Of a DNA stretch of 64,000 nt, positions 46,347 through 60,672 are shown in pieces. This DNA is from Osedax fenrisi (Eukaryota; Annelida; Polychaeta; Sabellida; Siboglinidae): assembly GCA_964019155.1 (NCBI GenBank), contig OZ025242.1, positions 85,222,033 to 85,286,032 on the forward strand, given 5' to 3'. The position numbers and the translations under genes were made by a program. The stretch's first letter is position 1; each line of letters starts with the position of its first letter. Below the pieces are notes generated by a model. It saw only the letters and a list, made by a program, of their open reading frames with translations, had not been told where the DNA came from and did not search any database.

Positions 46347-46609
46347 GGATCAAAGGAACTTTATGATCAACGGACATCGATGTCCGTCGATCGTACAATT
46401 AATCTGATATTCTATACTATGTAAATCGATATCCTTCGATAGTATTATGCACTTGATTGTATTGTATTATATTTAGTAAATATGTAAATAATTAACAGAT
46501 GTCAGTCGATCGTAAATTTATCGTATGTGCTAAAATTTAATAAAATCAAGTTAACTTTACGATCGATGTCCGTCGAATTTGTCCGTTGGTCGTAAAGTTA
46601 ATTTTATCC
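46347..46609. mobile_element. 263-bp inverted-repeat element (unit 2)
   Basis: Same as 12889-13151, with the same length and boundaries. Confidence 0.6.
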
Positions 46610-47972
46610 GTAACGCGTATAGATAAAACGTTAATAGTAGGGTAAATTAATAATGTAATCAATTATAATATAATATTAAATATTATTTTAAAACATAAGT
46701 ATGTAAGAAATCGGATTTCAATAATTAAAATGTATTTTTCAAAAATATAGAATTAAACGGTTTTAGAAAATAATCTGTTTCTATATATATATAGTGAATA
46801 ATCTATATTACATAGTTAATAACCTCTAATTCCAGTCAAGAAACCATTTAGTCGTCTTCTTATGAAATTGTGATAGTAACAAGTGCATTCATTTTTTTAA
46901 ATTTGTAATTATTAATTCAAACAAATTATCATGATTCAAATTATATATTTATAAATATTTATAATATAGGTGGCTAAATATAGTTTGATGAACAGTTATA
47001 CCACCTATATTATTAAATATTTATTAATACAAATTATACAAATTTAAAAATAGTAAGTTGACAACTTACTACATAATTGTATATATCGAACCGATACCCG
47101 AAGTGATACCCTAACAGAAGCTAAATTATAAATAAATATGTGAGACCATAAAATCTTTCCAAATACCCGAAAATTATAGATTTAAACCGAACCGTAAAAA
47201 AAAGATTTGAGATTTGAAATTGTACAGCACTAATATTATATTTAATATAATATTAGTATATTAAATATACACTATATATATATACTATATGTATATATTC
47301 ATAGAGCTAGAGAGAAATTTTTCTCACTAGCTATGTGTATATATTAGATGTATTTGACAACTTATTGATAATATTACTTATAAGTTATTCATCATCAAAT
47401 ACTATCTTTAAATATGATGTATGTGTGAGCTATGTATAAGTGTTACCTACTAGAGTATCGTGCTGTGTGAATACGTCGTACTGTGTGTGTGTATCGTACT
47501 ATGTGGGTATGTCGTACTGTACGACTCGTACATCATGATGGTGTGCATATTTGTGGGTTGCCGATATTCTCGATTGCAATATTAAAAGTTAGGTAATATG
47601 TAATAAAGGTAATATTTAGTTATTAAAAATAAATATCACTTTATTATAAGATATATCTTATATAATCGGAGACTCCCCTATATATATATATAATTTATTT
47701 TTTTCCTCCGATTTATGGGCATCCTATATGGGTCTGACCAAACCGAGACCTCTTCCCTTGTTATTTGATGATGTGTTCAGCTCGTTTCATCAACATCCCA
47801 AATATTAGTAAATAGTAAATCACAACTTATTTATATTTGTTTACTATTATTTATATATTTCTGTCATATTATTTATTGTTACCCATCGTATTGAATCTAT
47901 TCAATAAACTATTATCTATCTATCTATCTATCTATATATTAACACAACAATAATGAATTTATTATATTTTAG

Positions 47973-48062
47973 CGTAAAGATGAATCCAAGAAAATTGATG
48001 ATGTAGATGATGATGACTTAACTCTTTCAGATGATTACAATTTATTTATTAACAATATTTAA
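47973..48062 (+). pseudogene. Terminal-exon-like piece with polyadenylation signal, unit 2
   Basis: Identical in coding sequence to 21257-21346, including the acceptor-like TTTTAG and the AATAAA. Confidence 0.4.
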
Positions 48063-48135
48063 TAAAACTTTAATATAAACATATTGTTTTCTATTTTGTA
48101 GTGTTAACATATTAATTAATATAATAAATAGTCAA

Positions 48136-48388
48136 AATATAAGCTAAATAGAGTATAAATACAATCAACATATAAGCTAAATATAATCTAAATACAATCA
48201 AAATATAAGCTAAATAGAGTCTAAATATTATCTAAATAGAGTATAAATACAATAAAAATATAAGCTAAATAGAGTCTAAATATAAGCAAAATAGAGTATA
48301 AATACAATCAAAATATAAGCTAAATAGAGTCAAAATAGAGTCTAAATATAAGCAAAATAGAGTATAAATATAATCAAAATATAAGCTA
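48136..48388. repeat. 11-bp minisatellite, 23 copies, unit 2
   Basis: Same repeat as 21420-21617, here 253 bp, exactly 23 x 11. Five extra whole units account for the difference, so the 11-bp register is strictly kept. Confidence 0.9.
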
Positions 48389-49505
48389 AATATAGGTTTA
48401 CACTAAATACATTTTAAAAAATAGAGTTTAAAATAGAGTTTAAAATCAATTGATTTTAATACAAATATAAACTAAATAGAGTCAAAATAGAAGCCAAAAT
48501 AGAGTCTCGTTGTTGACATCCTTAGAGTCTAAAATTAGAGACAATTACCTCTATTTAGACTCTATGTGTTTGCTGGGTATCCATAGACATTTCAAGTTAC
48601 ATTTACAATTGTGCGGTTTTAGGACAGCAAATTGTGCTTACGAAGTAAGCGCCCGTTCACTGGATGGTGTCCAGGTGAAGTTAATGTTTTAGATTAAATA
48701 AATAGGTTTTCAGTAGTTTCTCGAAGTGTGGAGTTGTTTGTGTCATACGGTTGGATGTAGGGAGAATTTGCCAAGAATATTAACCGGTTAATGTCCGAGA
48801 ACCAGTATTAGTTGAATATAAGTTGTGTTTAGGAGGTATTAGAAGTAGGAACATATTGATGGAGCGTGTAGTGGTACTTGCTCATAAGTTATATGTGAGT
48901 ATACTATATGAATCCTAGGTAGTCAGGAGAGTCATGGTGAATTGCTATGTATGTAAGTATAGAGTTTTATGAAAGATTAGTTGAACGATGTAGCCACTTT
49001 GGTTTAGTTATGAATGGAGATATATTAGTGTGGGAGTGTATTTAATAAGCATATAGTGATAGCATTGTGAATAACTCGGAGCTTATACATATATGATGAG
49101 GGGTTCTGTACAATGTATATTATGTATACTATAAAGTATATTATAAAGTTTCAATTTAGATAACAGATGTGAAGTTTTTATAGTTTATTTTATAGAGAAA
49201 AAACGGAAATCTTGAATAGTTCAGATTTCACATTCACATCTTTCTTGTAACATATTTCATAATCCAGTTCGTAGTAAATTCTATGGATAACATAATATGA
49301 ATTAATATACAATATAACATAGTATATATAATTGTATATAATATATATATATATGCTAATATATATATATATATATATACAGAGTTAGATATGTTTTAGA
49401 GATAATAAACCTTAAATACATTAATAATAGCGCTTAAAGTTATAACTTATTATAATATACAGGTGGCGTTACTATAGCATAGCTATATTCACTTAGGTAT
49501 TTTAC

Positions 49506-49548
<43 letters not shown>

Positions 49549-49979
49549 GTATTATTTGTATCTACCGTGTTTCTTAACATCATCCTACATTGAATGCTGC
49601 TGCAGGTTTGATCTGTATGCTGATTCTCTTCGGTGAATACTGAACACTAAACGTCCACAATATCTAACAGTTCCATTGATACCCATTACACTATACTAAA
49701 GGTCAGATAACTAACTATGTAACACGGTTAATGTATACGTCATTGGGTGATGTCACATGACTCGTGTCACATATCACATGACAAAAGTGTAGTCTATAGG
49801 CTATAAAACATGAATGTAGGTATAACATATGGTAAGTAATATATTAATGAACCGATGATTATTTCTATTTAAATACCCCAAGTTACAATTATTCTTATAC
49901 AACATATACATGCTGCATCCTTCATTTAACTTTACTAAACATTGTAATTCATCTCTATATTTCTGCTTATAAACTATAT

Positions 49980-50042
<63 letters not shown>

Positions 50043-50237
50043 ATCTGATAGTATATCAAGACACGATATAATGGTTTACATCTTGCCATAATATCAGATT
50101 TACACATAAATACATTTACACAATGCTAAATATTATGCATGCTGAAATACATATTAAACTTCCCATATATATCAAAGAATAAATTATATTTAAAGATAGT
50201 ATCAAATAGTATCATTTCTAAACACAATCAATTGATA

Positions 50238-50278
<41 letters not shown>

Positions 50279-50407
50279 TTTTATATAGTTATGCGTTTAC
50301 TTTACGTTCCTATAAATATACGGTAATATGCCCTATATATGGGGGTAAGATACGCTCCGCTAACACCTCAACGGTTAGAGACCTAAAGGTGAAAGCAACC
50401 CAATTAG

Positions 50408-50449
50408 GTAAGGCCTCTTTCAATCGTTAGTGAGTGGAAGAGGCCTTAC
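50408..50449. repeat. Perfect 12-bp stem GTAAGGCCTCTT, unit 2
   Basis: Same stem and loop as 23633-23674, with no change. Confidence 0.5.
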
Positions 50450-51303
50450 TTCGTTCATCACTTGCTAACAGGTTATACATGTAATTCTATATAGAAAGAA
50501 GAGACCCGAATAATGAATTTCTAAACTAGATAACTCTAAAATCGTAGATAAATGTTCATCACCAGAACAAGTTAAATACTCGGAAAATATCACATCTTGC
50601 GTCACATACATAATCGATGCTGGTATTACTGACATACCAGCTGACATATAACATCATATATATATGTGTGTGTATGTGTGTATCTGATATTATGGCAAGA
50701 TACGATGTAGGTGTAGATACCTATTGGTTTATAAAAAATGCGATCACATCTTGCCCTAATATCAGATTCATACATATATACATGTACAAAACTCTATATG
50801 TGTCAATACATTCTAAACTTCCTATATAAATCAAATAATCAATTGAATTTCAAGGTAGATAATAACAAGAGTTCATCAAATAGTACCAATTTAAACATCA
50901 TCAACTTCTGAATCTGGAGAGAGACCAGGAGAAATAGTAGGTAATATAAATGGGAAGGTGGATTCCAAGGTGACCTAGAGCTCTAATATATTATATATAC
51001 TATAGTGACACTTGCGAGGTGGATAGTGAAGCGAAGTCAACCATAGTCAAGTCAACAATAGTCAAGACAACCATAGAGTATGCACGGGTGCATTGGTAGT
51101 CCTGATGGATATAGCCATTACCATATATGGTATTGTAATAAATAATTTGCAAACAACAAATATTTCATATAAATCAATTGTTAGTATTATTTATGTTGCA
51201 TTTACTTAATATAGTTTTATATTATAATATATATATATATAATTATCTAATTCAATTGTACATATCAAGTATGTAATATATAACCATTTCTATATTATAA
51301 TAG

Positions 51304-51357
<54 letters not shown>

Positions 51358-51513
51358 TTATTATAATATAAAAATGGGTAAATATAACATATATGATATG
51401 TACAATAGATTATACATTATTATAATGTATGTATTGAAATACCATACCTACAACTACTGATAGTAATAATATATTTATTGAATAACATTATAATGTAAAA
51501 TAATGTTATATAT

Positions 51514-51807
51514 ATGTCCATAGAATGGAGATTCGAATTACCTATATTTCTAAGAGTTTATTTTATATATTTACCAATGATAATAGACTATAACTCTACA
51601 CACCCCCTGCAGGAGAAACACCGTACCGACTGGAACAAGATAGCGTACGATCTATCGACGTGTGCCAATCATGTATCATACTACGCGACCCATTACTATG
51701 AATTATTATGTAATACCAGTACATCTTTAAGGGGTGTACTGTGGGTAATTTTTACCTACTATTATTACTTGATTTGGTCAATCACAAACCCCCTATATAT
51801 ATATTGA
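51514..51807 (+). pseudogene. 105-codon frame, frameshifted copy 1 unit 2
   Basis: A 2-bp expansion of a TATATA tract near the 3' end truncates the frame to 97 codons (ends PLYIY). One amino-acid change, Q to H, follows TCAN. This shows that the frame is not strongly protected. Confidence 0.2.
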
Positions 51808-52048
51808 AAGTGTATGTCTGTTTCCGTCGGTAGACGTGATGGGTATACCCTTATATGGTAATTTAATCAAATATGTTGTAAACAATATTTCATATAAAGC
51901 GATGTTACCTATCGTTTATATTATACTATATAAACTATCATAATATAAACATGGGTATAATGAGTAAATATAACATACATGATAATTAAAATTGATTTAT
52001 ATAAAATAATGTTTACAATATATGTTATCCATCACGTCTACCAATGGA

Positions 52049-52097
<49 letters not shown>

Positions 52098-52529
52098 TGT
52101 ATATGTAGTATATATAGTCATGTGCCTCTTACTTTGCATATATTGCATAACAATTAGCCCGACACGTGTCGCTATGGTACTAGCAAAACAATGAAGAATA
52201 CCAACAACTCAATGATAAAGGACATACTTCCTAGCTAGAGAGGTTAACACACTGAAGGTTAATCACACCGACCTTCAGAACCTGGTGGGCAATAACTATC
52301 AGACGATGATAACGACGGATACGATTATGATAAAACAATGAATTCCACATTTTTATCGTCGCCAGAAGATGTAAACTTAATCAGCCGGAGGAAGATAGAT
52401 CGGAATGTCTCGATAAACATGTAGCATGGTTAAACACACCATTCCGAACTTGCTGCAATTCAGTCCGAAGATTGTTTACTAACTATGTAGTCGCCAGGGG
52501 ATACTATGACATACCGTGTAAGTAGAGAA

Positions 52530-52720
52530 TATCGAATATGGCCCCCGTTTGTTTTGAATACGATTTTCGAGGTCAAATTTAAAATATTTTATATGTATTA
52601 CTAAGTATACTTTAAAAATATAATAAAAATTAATTTATATATATATATTTTTTAATATATATTATATTTGGTGAGTATTTTATATATCGTAATCAAAACA
52701 AACGGGGGTCATATTCGATA
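52530..52720. mobile_element. 191-bp inverted-repeat element, copy 1 unit 2
   Basis: Same element and length as 25763-25953. Confidence 0.75.
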
Positions 52721-52911
52721 CAGACTGTGAAAGGTCACCCGTAACAAGGAGTTAGGGTGCGTCACTTGTTCCGACAGTAAGAAGTTACAGTCACTTATAG
52801 CCAAAGAGCTCGTTATTTGTTACCAGAACAGGTAATATCATCGGATAAAGGGGAGATAAATCAGTGCCCTTGTGGAGCTACATCACTGTTAACGGACTTA
52901 ACAATAGAGAC

Positions 52912-53022
52912 TACGTTCGGCCGGTAGTCGGCAACCTCGAATAGTCTATAATAATACTATTTAGTCATTGAAATCACGTATATATATAGATTATTCCAGA
53001 TTCCGACTACAGCCCGAACGTA
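52912..53022. mobile_element. 111-bp inverted-repeat element, copy 1 unit 2
   Basis: Same as 26145-26255. Confidence 0.7.
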
Positions 53023-53024
53023 AT

Positions 53025-53070
<46 letters not shown>

Positions 53071-54658
53071 TTTAGTATCGAACCATAATGTCTAATACTA
53101 AAAATATAATGGTATATATTGCATATATCTAAATTAGTATACACCTGTCAATAATAACTGCATAGCCCCCATACATATATGATGATGCACTGGGCACATC
53201 ATATAGTCTGTATTATTATCTACAAGTAAACATGACTCATTTAATACAACACACATGTACTCTACCTATATGTATAATAATTATAATATTTATAATATAA
53301 TAATAATAACAATTATACTTGGTGAGTATATTTTAAATATTATACATATTAAATATGTTTTAGTCGACATCCTATTATGAAATATGATTGTTTCGTGTTA
53401 TTTTTATATTATCTACTTTACTATTTTCTAAAAGTACTATTATTCTATTTTTATTAATCATGTCAACTTTAATAAATATAATTTATTTATCGCTATATTT
53501 CAGTTATAAACTATATAACACAATAACTATATATATAGTTGTTTTGTTGAATTACTCATTCTTTTATTTAAATAATATTTTTCAAATGTAGTTGCATCTT
53601 TTTAATTATTTTTTTAGTTTTGTAAAATGTCATCAAATTGCCTATTATTTTTATCCAATATATTTGTATTATTATTTTCCATTCTCGAATAATTAACCGG
53701 GTAGAATTAGATTAGCTTTGCTTTTTTTCTACCCAGTAGTTCGCTACACCTTCTGAGTTATATATATATATATGCATATATATATACATGTGTGTATATT
53801 TGATAGTATGGCAATATACACTATTTCCATAATATCAGATATACACATACATACATTTACACAATACTAAATATTATGCAGGATGAAATACATACTAAAT
53901 TGCCTACATATATATATATATTGCATAAAACCTATCCCGACATTTGTCGCAACGTCACTACCAACTAATGAAGTATACCAATAACTCGATGATAAAGGAC
54001 ATTTTGCCGAGTTATATAGGAACTACATCCTAGCTACATATGTATGTGTGTGTATCTGATATGATGGCAAGATAAGATGTATTGGTTTATAAAAAATGCG
54101 ATCGCATCTTGCCCTAATATCAGATACACACATACATACATGTACGAAACTCTATATGTGTCAATACATTCTATACTTCCTATATAAATCAAATAATCAA
54201 TTGAATTTAAAGGTAGATAACAACACGAGTTCATCAAATAGTAACATTTTAAACATCATCAACTTCTGAAGCTGGAGAGAGACCAGGAGATATAGTTGAT
54301 GATATAAATGGGGAGGTGGATTCCAATCTGACCTAGATCTCTAATATATTATATATACTATAGTGACACTTGCGAGGTGGATAGTGAAGTGAAGTCAACC
54401 ATAGTCAAGTCAACCATAGTCATGGCAACCATAGAGTATGCACGGGTGCATTGGTAGTCCTTGTGGATATAGCCATTACCATATATGGTATTGTAATAAA
54501 TAATTTGCAAACAACAAATATTTCATATAAATTAATTGTTTGTATTATTTATATTGCATTTACTTAATATAGTTTTCTATAATATATATATATATAATTA
54601 TCTAATTCAATTGTACATATCAAGTATATTATATATAACCATTTCTATATTATAATAG

Positions 54659-54696
<38 letters not shown>

Positions 54697-54854
54697 TTAT
54701 TATAATATAAAAATGGGTAAATATAACATATATGATATGTACAATAGATTATACATTATTATAATGTATGTATTGAAATACCATACCTACAACTACTGAT
54801 AGTAATAATATAATTATTGAATAACATTATAATGTAAAATAATGTTATATATAT

Positions 54855-55172
54855 ATGTCCATAGAATGGAGATTCGAATTACCTATATTTCTAAGAGTTT
54901 ATTTTATATATTTACCAATGATAATAGACTATAACTCTACACACCCCCTGCAGGAGAAACACCGTACCGACTGGAATAAGATAGCGTACGATCTATCGAC
55001 GTGTGCCAATCAGGTATCATACTACGCGACCCATTACTATGAATTATTATGTAATACCAGTACATCTTTAAGGGGTGTACTGTGGGTAATTTTTACCTAC
55101 TATTATTACTTGATTTGGTCAATCACAAACCCCCTATATATATTGAAAGTGTATGTCTGTTTCCGTCGGTAG
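54855..55172 (+). CDS. Hypothetical 105-codon frame, copy 2 unit 2
   Basis: Identical protein to the 24741 frame. It carries the synonymous AAT codon typical of copy 2. Confidence 0.2.
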   Translation: MSIEWRFELPIFLRVYFIYLPMIIDYNSTHPLQEKHRTDWNKIAYDLSTCANQVSYYATHYYELLCNTSTSLRGVLWVIFTYYYYLIWSITNPLYILKVYVCFRR

Positions 55173-55408
55173 ACGTGATGGGTATACCCTTATATGGTAA
55201 TTTAATCAAATACGTTGTAAACAATATTTCATATAAAGCGATGTTACCTATCGTTTATATTATACTCTATAAACTATCATAATATAAAAATGGGTATAAT
55301 GAGTAAATATAACATACATGATAATTAAAATTGATTTATATAAAATAATGTTTACAATATATGTTATCCATCACGTCTACCAATGGAAATAATATATATA
55401 TATATATG

Positions 55409-55452
<44 letters not shown>

Positions 55453-55884
55453 TGTATATGTAGTATATATAGTCATGTGCCTCTTACTTTACATATATTG
55501 CATAATAATTAGCCCGACACGTGTCGCTATGGTACTAGCAAAACAATGAAGAATACCAACAACTCAATGATAAAGGACATACTTCCTAGCTAGAGAGGTT
55601 AACACACTGAAGGTTAATCACACCGACCTTCAGAACCTGGTGGGCAATAACTATCAGACGATGATAACGACGGATACGATTATGATAAAACAATGAATTC
55701 CATATTTTTATCGTCGCCAGAAGATGTAAACTTAATCAGCCGGAGGAAGATAGATCGGAATGTCTCGATAAACATGTAGCATGGTTAAACACACCATTCC
55801 GAACTTGCTGCAATTCAGTCCGAAGATTGTTTACTAACTATGTAGTCGCCAGGGGATACTATGACATACCGTGTAAGTAGAGAA

Positions 55885-56075
55885 TATCGAATATGGCCCC
55901 CGTTTGTTTTGAATACGATTTTCGAGGTCAAATTTAAAATATTTTATATGTATTACTAAGTATACTTTAAAAATATAATAAAAATTAATTTATATATATA
56001 TATTTTTTAATATATATTATATTTGGTGAGTATTTTATATATCGTAATCAAAACAAACGGGGGTCATATTCGATA
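55885..56075. mobile_element. 191-bp inverted-repeat element, copy 2 unit 2
   Basis: Same element and length as 25763-25953. Confidence 0.75.
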
Positions 56076-56266
56076 CAGACTGTGAAAGGTCACCCGTAAC
56101 AAGGAGTTAGGGTGCGTCACTTGTTCCGACAGTAAGAAGTTACAGTCACTTATAGCCAAAGAGCTCGTTATTTGTTACCAGAACAGGTAATATCATCGGA
56201 TAAAGGGGAGATAAATCAGTGCCCCTGTGGAGCTGCATCACTGTTAACGGACTTAACAATCGAGAC

Positions 56267-56377
56267 TACGTTCGGCCGGTAGTCGGCAACCTCGAATAGT
56301 CTGTAATAATACTATTTAGTCATTGAAATCACGTATATATATAGATTATTCCAGATTCCGACTACAGCCCGAACGTA
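56267..56377. mobile_element. 111-bp inverted-repeat element, copy 2 unit 2
   Basis: Same as 29493-29603. Confidence 0.7.
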
Positions 56378-56379
56378 AT

Positions 56380-56422
<43 letters not shown>

Positions 56423-56754
56423 TCTAATTCAATTGTACATATCAAGTATGTTATATATATAACAATTTATATATTATAATAGTAACTCTATATATATATA
56501 GTTATTATTATAATATAAAAATGGGTAAATATAGCATACGTTATATCATATAACTTATATGTACAATAGATTATACATTATTATAATGTATTGTATTGAA
56601 ATACCTTACCTACAACTACTAATAGTAATAATATAATTATTAAATAACATTATAATGTAAAATAATGTTATATATATGTCCAATGTGCATTGCCCATGTA
56701 TAGTGTGTATATAGCCATATATGTAATGGTACATGATCATCTATAAAACTACTA

Positions 56755-56857
56755 CAGTGAGGCTTCGTTACCATAGTGAGGCTCGTTACCATAGTGAGGC
56801 TTCGTTACCATAGTGAGGCTCGTTACCATAGTGAGGCTCGTTACCATAGTGAGGCTC
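56755..56857. repeat. 19-20-bp minisatellite, 6 copies, unit 2
   Basis: Same repeat as 29972-30054 with one extra 19-bp copy. Confidence 0.88.
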
Positions 56858-57854
56858 TCTATAGCGGTATTCACATGTTACATAACTATAATGTGATGTA
56901 ATACATGTAGGTGTTTGTGTCATGATATCTCATGTCATGGAATATATAATATATCATGTAATCTCTATTAAAAAGTAATTGATTTTACATTATTATTATT
57001 ATTGTTATCTACATAAGTATTATTATTATGCGCATTATTATTATTATTAATGTATATATTAGATATTAATATTATTGTATTACATGCTTATTATTATATT
57101 TTCTTATTTTATTAATATTATTTAATCAATATTTTATATTTTATTATAATGATATTCTTAGTATAAGCTACTTATAGATTATGAATAACCTCCCGTCTAG
57201 TAATTCAATATACGAATATGTATCCTGATCAGGAAAATATACATTCATTTATTCATTCATTCATATATATATATATATACTGACAATTAATAGTATATGT
57301 ACACAATTAGTCATATCACTAACATCTTCCTAGTTAAATTAATAGTATAGCCTGATATTATACCCTCTTATTACACCCTACAACGGTTATACCCTGTTAG
57401 CCGATGCTATAGCGTACTATCATTCACTATTATGTAGAATGGAATCGTTAATCATATATAAACAAATGATTATGTAATACATGTGGCTATGTGATGTAAT
57501 ACGTGTGGGGATGTGATGTACTGTATGTACTGCATGTACTGTATGTACTGCATGTACATACGTGTGTGTAATCTATACTCTATCATTAGTATTACTTACA
57601 ATTACAATTACTTACAATACACATGAACAATAGATATAAAAGCATCTATTGTGTTAGACGTACGGAATAGTTATCTGACACTGTGGTATTACGTAATGGT
57701 AACAATGGAACTGTAGTAAAGTGTCGCCTTATGACGTAACGTATTATCGTGGAGCTCCTAAAGTTACGTAACCCTGTTAGCTGTTTAGGTATAGCACGGG
57801 TATTATATATGTATACATGTATTTCATTTGTTATAAACATAATATTATATTATA

Positions 57855-57909
<55 letters not shown>

Positions 57910-57952
57910 TTAATATGTATATATATATATATTATATATATATATAGGGGAC

Positions 57953-58924
57953 AGTCTCCGATTACCGACCCCTCCTAATACCGACCCCTCTCGTATCTCA
58001 GCAACTATAAGAGATATCAAAAAATTATATATACATGAACTGTTCATAATTTAATGATAAATATGAATAAGTATTTTGTTTTAAAAAATATTCAATCTTA
58101 CAATTGTTATTTGATAAAAATGTAATATTCTCTTTTTACTTTTTAAATATTTGAATAATAACTTTTTTTAAATCATTGTAAATTATTTATTAATTAAAAG
58201 AAAACTCAATACTGCGAATAATATTGTAGATCAATAACATTTGTAATACTATTATAAAAATAATTTAATTTGAATAACTATTAACCAATATATCTTAATT
58301 ATAGCAACCCGTATGATTGTCCTATTACCGATCCCCTAAATTACCCTAATACCGACCCCATGTGATTTATAATATCCAATCAAAATGGATCCTTATTTTA
58401 TTTTTAAATATGTTGTAAGCTGTTTATGTATTATAGATATAGATTTAGGATTTAGGATTCAAGTTTATTATATACATACTGCTTAATAAATAAATATTAA
58501 ATACTAATATACAATATTTTAATATAATTACTATAAAGTTTAAATTTAAATTTAATATTACTATAAAAACATAAATTCAATAAAAAATAAATTGCGTCAA
58601 TTAATTATATTTATGTATATCTACTATTTGTATTGGATATTATAATACTACGATTATTTATACCACGATTATTGTAGGGGGTCGGTAATAGGAGAAGGGG
58701 GTCGGTAGGCCTATTATGTACATGTATCCGAATACCGACCCCCCTGTTTATTCTTGTAATTATATTTATATCAAAAATTTAAAATAGCCAAATTATTCAT
58801 TGGCATAATATTACCCGAATTACAAAATTATTATAATTAAATAAATATTAATAATACAAATAAATATATTTAATATTGAATAAGTTATTATAAATAATCA
58901 TTTAGGGGTCGGTAATCGGAGACT
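57953..58924. mobile_element. 972-bp inverted-repeat element with TACCGACCCC boxes, unit 2
   Basis: Same element as 31143-32113, with one extra base and the same box positions and tips. The left flank reads TATAGGGGAC. Confidence 0.8.
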
Positions 58925-60672
58925 TTTATATAAACTAACATAATATAAATGTCTTTATTTCCAGTTTACAAGTGTATCCAGTTCACAAGCAATCTTATAA
59001 TTCATTCTTTATTAAATTTAAAATTAATTAATCACATATATATATATATATATATATTCACGGACGACAACAATAGAAATTATTCTATATTATTTTAAAA
59101 TAAGTATACTATAATAAGGGGAGACAAGTAATATTTTAGTTTGCTATCTTATAGGATAAATTAATTAATGTGTACTCGCGGATCTCATATATCTCATAAA
59201 ATGATTCACTAAATATATGATATAATAATATATATTATACTTTGTATTAATTATATATATATATATATATATATTATACGGGTATACATTATACACTGTA
59301 TAATGAATACTGTACAACGACACGTTTAACGTATTGAGATAATTAAGGGATACGCGATGCAACTTTATGAGTTAACATTGCTAACATAATAAATATATAA
59401 CGTATAATAAAGTATACGTTTATATATATATATATATATATACATATAAATAGGACATTTAACATTACAGTATATACTACCTGTGTACATGTATAGATAG
59501 GACTCGTTGTTGATATGTCCTGTCCTTCGTACGTGATGCTAACCTGTAACAAATTATAGTACTTGTATTGTGTTATATTGTGTAAGGGAATCTAACAAGG
59601 TATGACTAGTTATATATACATGTGTGTGTATTATAGGATAATGTGATAGGTGTTAACTACATACCTATGCATTAACTATTAGCGTAAACTCGATATTACG
59701 TGTTGTTCTTTACGAACTTTAACATTCGGAATAACGAATATTCTTTATATTTACAACAATTTAAAATATTTGTTTACAAACATTGCGTTACTAACAACTG
59801 ATTTAATATGAACAAAATTAAATGTTATGATTATTTATTATCAATAACTATTAAATCAATGTAATAGTAATATGTCAGACATATGTAATGTAGTATCAAC
59901 CTATATATTGTGTATGCGCGTATACTATAACGTACTATAAGCTATAGTCTATAGCCTATTATAGTAGATGTGCTTATAGATAATCGTATCAATATTATTG
60001 TTTCGAGTTACAATAATATATAAGTTTAATAAATATAAATAACCTATAAATATGGAAGGGGAACAAACTAATGAGAGAAATCGGTGTTTATATTTGTTTA
60101 TAAAGGTAAACCACATAAGTGATATCGGGTGGATGTTTATAACAGAGTGATAGCCGCGTCTATTTAAGGGGTACGTGATTCTGATCGAGGAGCGAATGGT
60201 GTTATTTAATTATGAAACCAGTATTAACCAGGAGAATAGTTAGTATTGGTGGCAGTAAGCTAATCGTGAAAGAACTCAAATATTAATAATAGTTATATTA
60301 CTGGTTAGTGACTTTCTAATTATGTGTATCCTATATAGATGGAAATTATCTTTCATATGGATATGGTAAATAAGTAAAATAAATATTATTAATTTATTCA
60401 AAGTATGCGTTTTATAGTCTCCACAATTAATGATAATTGCGTAAATGTGAGAAGGTTGGAGAGTTTGGAAGAATGAAGAGGGATCTTCTTTAATATCGGA
60501 TTGCTGAAGGCATGCGTCATGGATTGGGGAACAATAGAAGAATGTATCGATAAATGAAGTATATACATAATTGTATCGATTAGATAAGGATATAATCGAC
60601 GAAGTAAATTAAGGGGAAGAGAAAATTATATGTCAAACAAGTCATCAGAGACAGGACAAAAAAGCAAGTTAA

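Larger units (their letters stand above)
50661..53030. repeat. 3.34-kb-spaced segmental duplication, copy 1 unit 2
   Basis: Equivalent of 23891-26262. It carries the frameshifted 105-codon frame (a TA insertion). Confidence 0.87.
54045..56395. repeat. 3.34-kb-spaced segmental duplication, copy 2 unit 2
   Basis: Equivalent of 27281-29620, followed by the same truncated third piece (about 56418-56680). Confidence 0.87.
32272..59078. repeat. Macrosatellite unit 2 (26,807 bp)
   Basis: Second complete copy of the array unit, in the same orientation as unit 1. It lacks the B-D-A' portion of unit 1: the sequence corresponding to 12.72 kb joins directly, near 45165, to sequence corresponding to 18.46 kb. 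Apart from this it is collinear with unit 1. It has larger TA tracts inside the 40139-41344 element, 23 rather than 18 copies of an 11-bp minisatellite, and 6 rather than 5 copies of a 19-20-bp minisatellite. Confidence 0.97.
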